Positions 6,426 through 7,767 of a DNA stretch of 7,767 bases are shown piece by piece. The translations under genes were made by a program, and so were the position numbers. This stretch comes from an uncultured Pseudomonadota bacterium (GTDB taxonomy: Bacteria; SAR324; NAC60-12): the NCBI GenBank assembly GCA_913056375.1, contig CAJXNF010000120.1, forward strand, positions 1 to 7,767, given 5' to 3'. How positions within the stretch are numbered: position 1 is the stretch's first letter; each line of letters begins with the position of its first letter. Under the pieces are notes generated by a model, which searched no databases, was not told the origin of the DNA, and saw only the letters and a list, made by a program, of their open reading frames with translations.

Positions 6426-6725
6426 AATCTAGTCACTGGTGAGAAGATTCGTATCTTTAGTGAAGATGGAGATCTATCAGAAAACTTGGAAGAAGATACG
6501 ATTTATTATGCAGTTGTTATTGATAATGTTAGATTTGAGGTTGCGTCCACTGAATCAGATGCACTGAAAGGAGAAACTATTACAGTTTATGGTGGAACAG
6601 GACTAAGAGTTGAAAGTCGTGTATCTGATAAAGCTGCCAATGAAATTGGTTGTCCCATTCTATATGATCCCAACCACAATAACTGGTTTATTCATGTAGA
6701 AGAAGATAATGAATTACATGTACAT
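6414..6725 (+). pseudogene. Fragment resembling a domain of marine T4-like phage structural proteins
   Basis: About 100 residues in one frame look like real protein, from PHNLVTGEKIRIFSEDG through NTIYY-type strands (EEDTIYYAVV), a TVYGG segment and SRVSDK to NHNNWFIHVEEDNE. From memory, marine T4-like (cyanophage-type) virion proteins, notably tail-sheath inserts, carry a similar series: H-x-L-x-T-G-E-K-I-R-x-F-S, IYY, RVSDK, a D-P-x-N-N-W-(F/Y)-I-H block. I cannot confirm this without a search. There is no start codon with a ribosome site. Upstream, the same frame runs antisense through the phosphodiesterase gene, and downstream it passes through a low-complexity AT patch and then into the wrong frame of the next gene, with its stop at 7086-7088. 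Composition is AT-rich (17 G+C of 60 at 6481-6540). It is best read as a stranded domain fragment without its own start or natural end. It could be a phage relic, a recombined piece or an assembly chimera. Confidence 0.5.
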
Positions 6726-6760
6726 AATATGTATAATACATATGTATCATATATGTATAT
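6715..6760. repeat. AT-rich patch of palindromes and ATATGTAT repeats
   Basis: Three copies of ATATGTAT start at 6727, 6740 and 6751. The patch also contains the 8-bp palindrome TACATGTA (6715-6722) and the 12-bp perfect palindrome ATACATATGTAT (6736-6747). It lies at the point where the phage-like fragment stops looking like protein. It may be a recombination-prone junction, a binding site array, or simple low-complexity DNA. Confidence 0.6.
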
Positions 6761-6993
6761 TTTCAATCAGCAGTTCCTTATCTCCTGTTTGACTCCTCAA
6801 TTGTCCACCAAATGGATTTTTCTCCAATTTGACGAAAGAAAATCCCTCGACGTCATTCCCTCCCTGCCCCCTTCACAGACTATGAAGGTTGAGGCATCAC
6901 AGCGATTTGGACTGTGTTTACAGACACAATTTCAAGTAACCAAAGAGTTGTCAAGTGAGTTATATTCAATGCAGGTTAGTTTGAGGATTACTC
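6761..6993. other. 233 bp with no recognised gene before the monooxygenase
   Basis: The open plus-strand frame continues through here but its translation shows no protein-like pattern I recognise. I see no convincing terminator hairpin and no good sigma70 pair. A TATATT at 6961-6966 lacks a -35 at the right spacing. The last bases carry the TGAGGA ribosome site of the next gene. Confidence 0.5.
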
Positions 6994-7767
6994 ATGGCAG
7001 TGGATGCATCCAACCGAGACCTGCCGCCCGTCGATGTGGCTGTTATCGGCTCGGGCATCGCTGGGAGCGCCCTGGCTGTGGCGCTTAAGGACAGTGGTTT
7101 GAGCGTGCTGCTCTTAGACCGTCGTTCCGGGCCATTGGATACCGCCAGAGGCGATCACATACAGCCGGCAATGCAGCCTGTATTGTCGCGTTGGGGTGTG
7201 CTCGATCGGCTTGTGGAAGCGGGAGCAGAACGGCGAGCGGGAACGCAATGGTTTGATTCCGAAGGCGCTCACATTGTCACCGTGCCAGTGCCCGAACACG
7301 ACGATTGTGGGGGCGCATTCTTGTTCCTTAACCACGAGAGGATTGGCGATATTTTGCTCAAAAGCGCCGAGGAGGCGGGGGCTGTGAGCATTAGTGGTTT
7401 GTCCGACTGGTCGCTGACGCGATCGACCGGGTTTTGGGGTATCGAATGGCAAGCTGGTGATCAGTCGGATGTGGCCACTTGTACGGTGCTGGTCGGTGCG
7501 GATGGGACCGCATCGACTGTTCGTAGCCACTTGAAAATAGGCTTAGACCGACATCGGTATCAGTATCCGATCGCAGTCCTGTATGGTCGCCAGCACGGCG
7601 TGAGCGATGAGCGAACACTGGATGTGTATCTGGCGAAGGAGCGCATGGTCTCGCTAATCCCCCGAACGGGCGGCAGAACCAAGGACGGTTTTCCAGTGTC
7701 GCCCGAGGATATTGGGTTTTGGAACACGGGGTCGGAGGAAGCTCTGCAGCGTCGTCTCGCCGAGTGG
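6994..7767 (+). CDS. FAD-dependent monooxygenase (hydroxylase-type), 3' end outside window
   Basis: 258 codons are open to the window edge with no stop. The ATG at 6994 follows TGAGGA (6982-6987) by 6 nt. Group A flavin-monooxygenase/PHBH-fold landmarks are seen. The N-terminal Rossmann motif is VIGSGIAGSALAVAL with GSGIAG at 19-24 and an acidic end of strand 2 (Asp42), binding the ADP part of FAD. A conserved Arg is in RGDHIQP (52-58), and the DG motif is GADGTASTVR (168-177). These enzymes use NAD(P)H and O2 to hydroxylate aromatic or quinone-like substrates; related folds include halogenases and geranylgeranyl reductases, and the C-terminal half needed to separate them is missing. No substrate can be named. 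It is cytoplasmic or peripherally membrane-bound, with no signal peptide. G+C is clearly higher than in the sequence just upstream (42 of 60 at 7021-7080), so the gene may have a different history from the phage-like fragment. Confidence 0.88.
   Translation, partial: MAVDASNRDLPPVDVAVIGSGIAGSALAVALKDSGLSVLLLDRRSGPLDTARGDHIQPAMQPVLSRWGVLDRLVEAGAERRAGTQWFDSEGAHIVTVPVPEHDDCGGAFLFLNHERIGDILLKSAEEAGAVSISGLSDWSLTRSTGFWGIEWQAGDQSDVATCTVLVGADGTASTVRSHLKIGLDRHRYQYPIAVLYGRQHGVSDERTLDVYLAKERMVSLIPRTGGRTKDGFPVSPEDIGFWNTGSEEALQRRLAEW

Noticed and set aside
6300..7088. A 262-codon plus-strand open frame taken as one gene
   Set aside because: Its first third is antisense to the phosphodiesterase coding sequence and its last third is non-coding DNA plus the wrong frame of the monooxygenase; only the middle (about 6414-6725) looks like protein.
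7114..7618. Minus-strand open frames opposite the monooxygenase
   Set aside because: They overlap a plus-strand gene with clear FAD motifs and have no recognisable domains; they are shadows of GC-rich coding sequence.

Overview
The window looks like accessory DNA from a Gram-negative, proteobacteria-like bacterium, most likely marine and possibly recovered from a metagenome. The reasons are a PilZ c-di-GMP receptor, a lipobox lipoprotein, and a DUF3726/dipeptidase-like cassette that I associate from memory with marine Proteobacteria. No rRNA, tRNA, CRISPR array or insertion sequence is visible, so the taxon cannot be fixed.

Layout, left to right. Positions 1-75 hold the last 24 codons of a pentapeptide-repeat protein (+). 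A small single-domain PilZ protein (157-552, -) converges on it. A 322-bp intergenic stretch (553-874) contains four closely packed inverted repeats. A tightly coupled three-gene minus-strand operon (4222 down to 875) encodes, in transcription order, a dipeptidase-like M19-family protein without the usual N-terminal HxD metal ligands, a 556-residue uncharacterised protein, and a DUF3726 protein. A 226-bp divergent intergenic region follows, with a candidate promoter and a very strong Shine-Dalgarno for a pentapeptide-repeat lipoprotein (4449-5138, +). This protein ends in the same CGTxxPxGxxxxxDC cap as the partial gene at the left edge, so the two are probably paralogs. A secreted-type glycerophosphodiester phosphodiesterase (5238-6425, -) converges on the lipoprotein gene.

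The right end is disturbed. The phosphodiesterase has lost its 5' end, including any signal peptide, at about 6398-6425. There it abuts an AT-rich plus-strand fragment (about 6414-6725) resembling a domain of marine T4-like phage structural proteins. That fragment dissolves into a palindromic AT-rich patch (6715-6760) and about 230 bp of apparently non-coding DNA. A GC-rich FAD-dependent monooxygenase gene (6994 to the window edge, +) follows. The local GC count moves from 17/60 in the phage-like part to 42/60 at the start of the monooxygenase, so this is either a real insertion/recombination point or an assembly chimera.

The best candidate for an undescribed system is the three-gene operon: two proteins with no assigned function, translationally coupled to a metalloenzyme-fold protein with an altered metal site. 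The pentapeptide lipoproteins, PilZ protein and phosphodiesterase have no obvious functional link to it.
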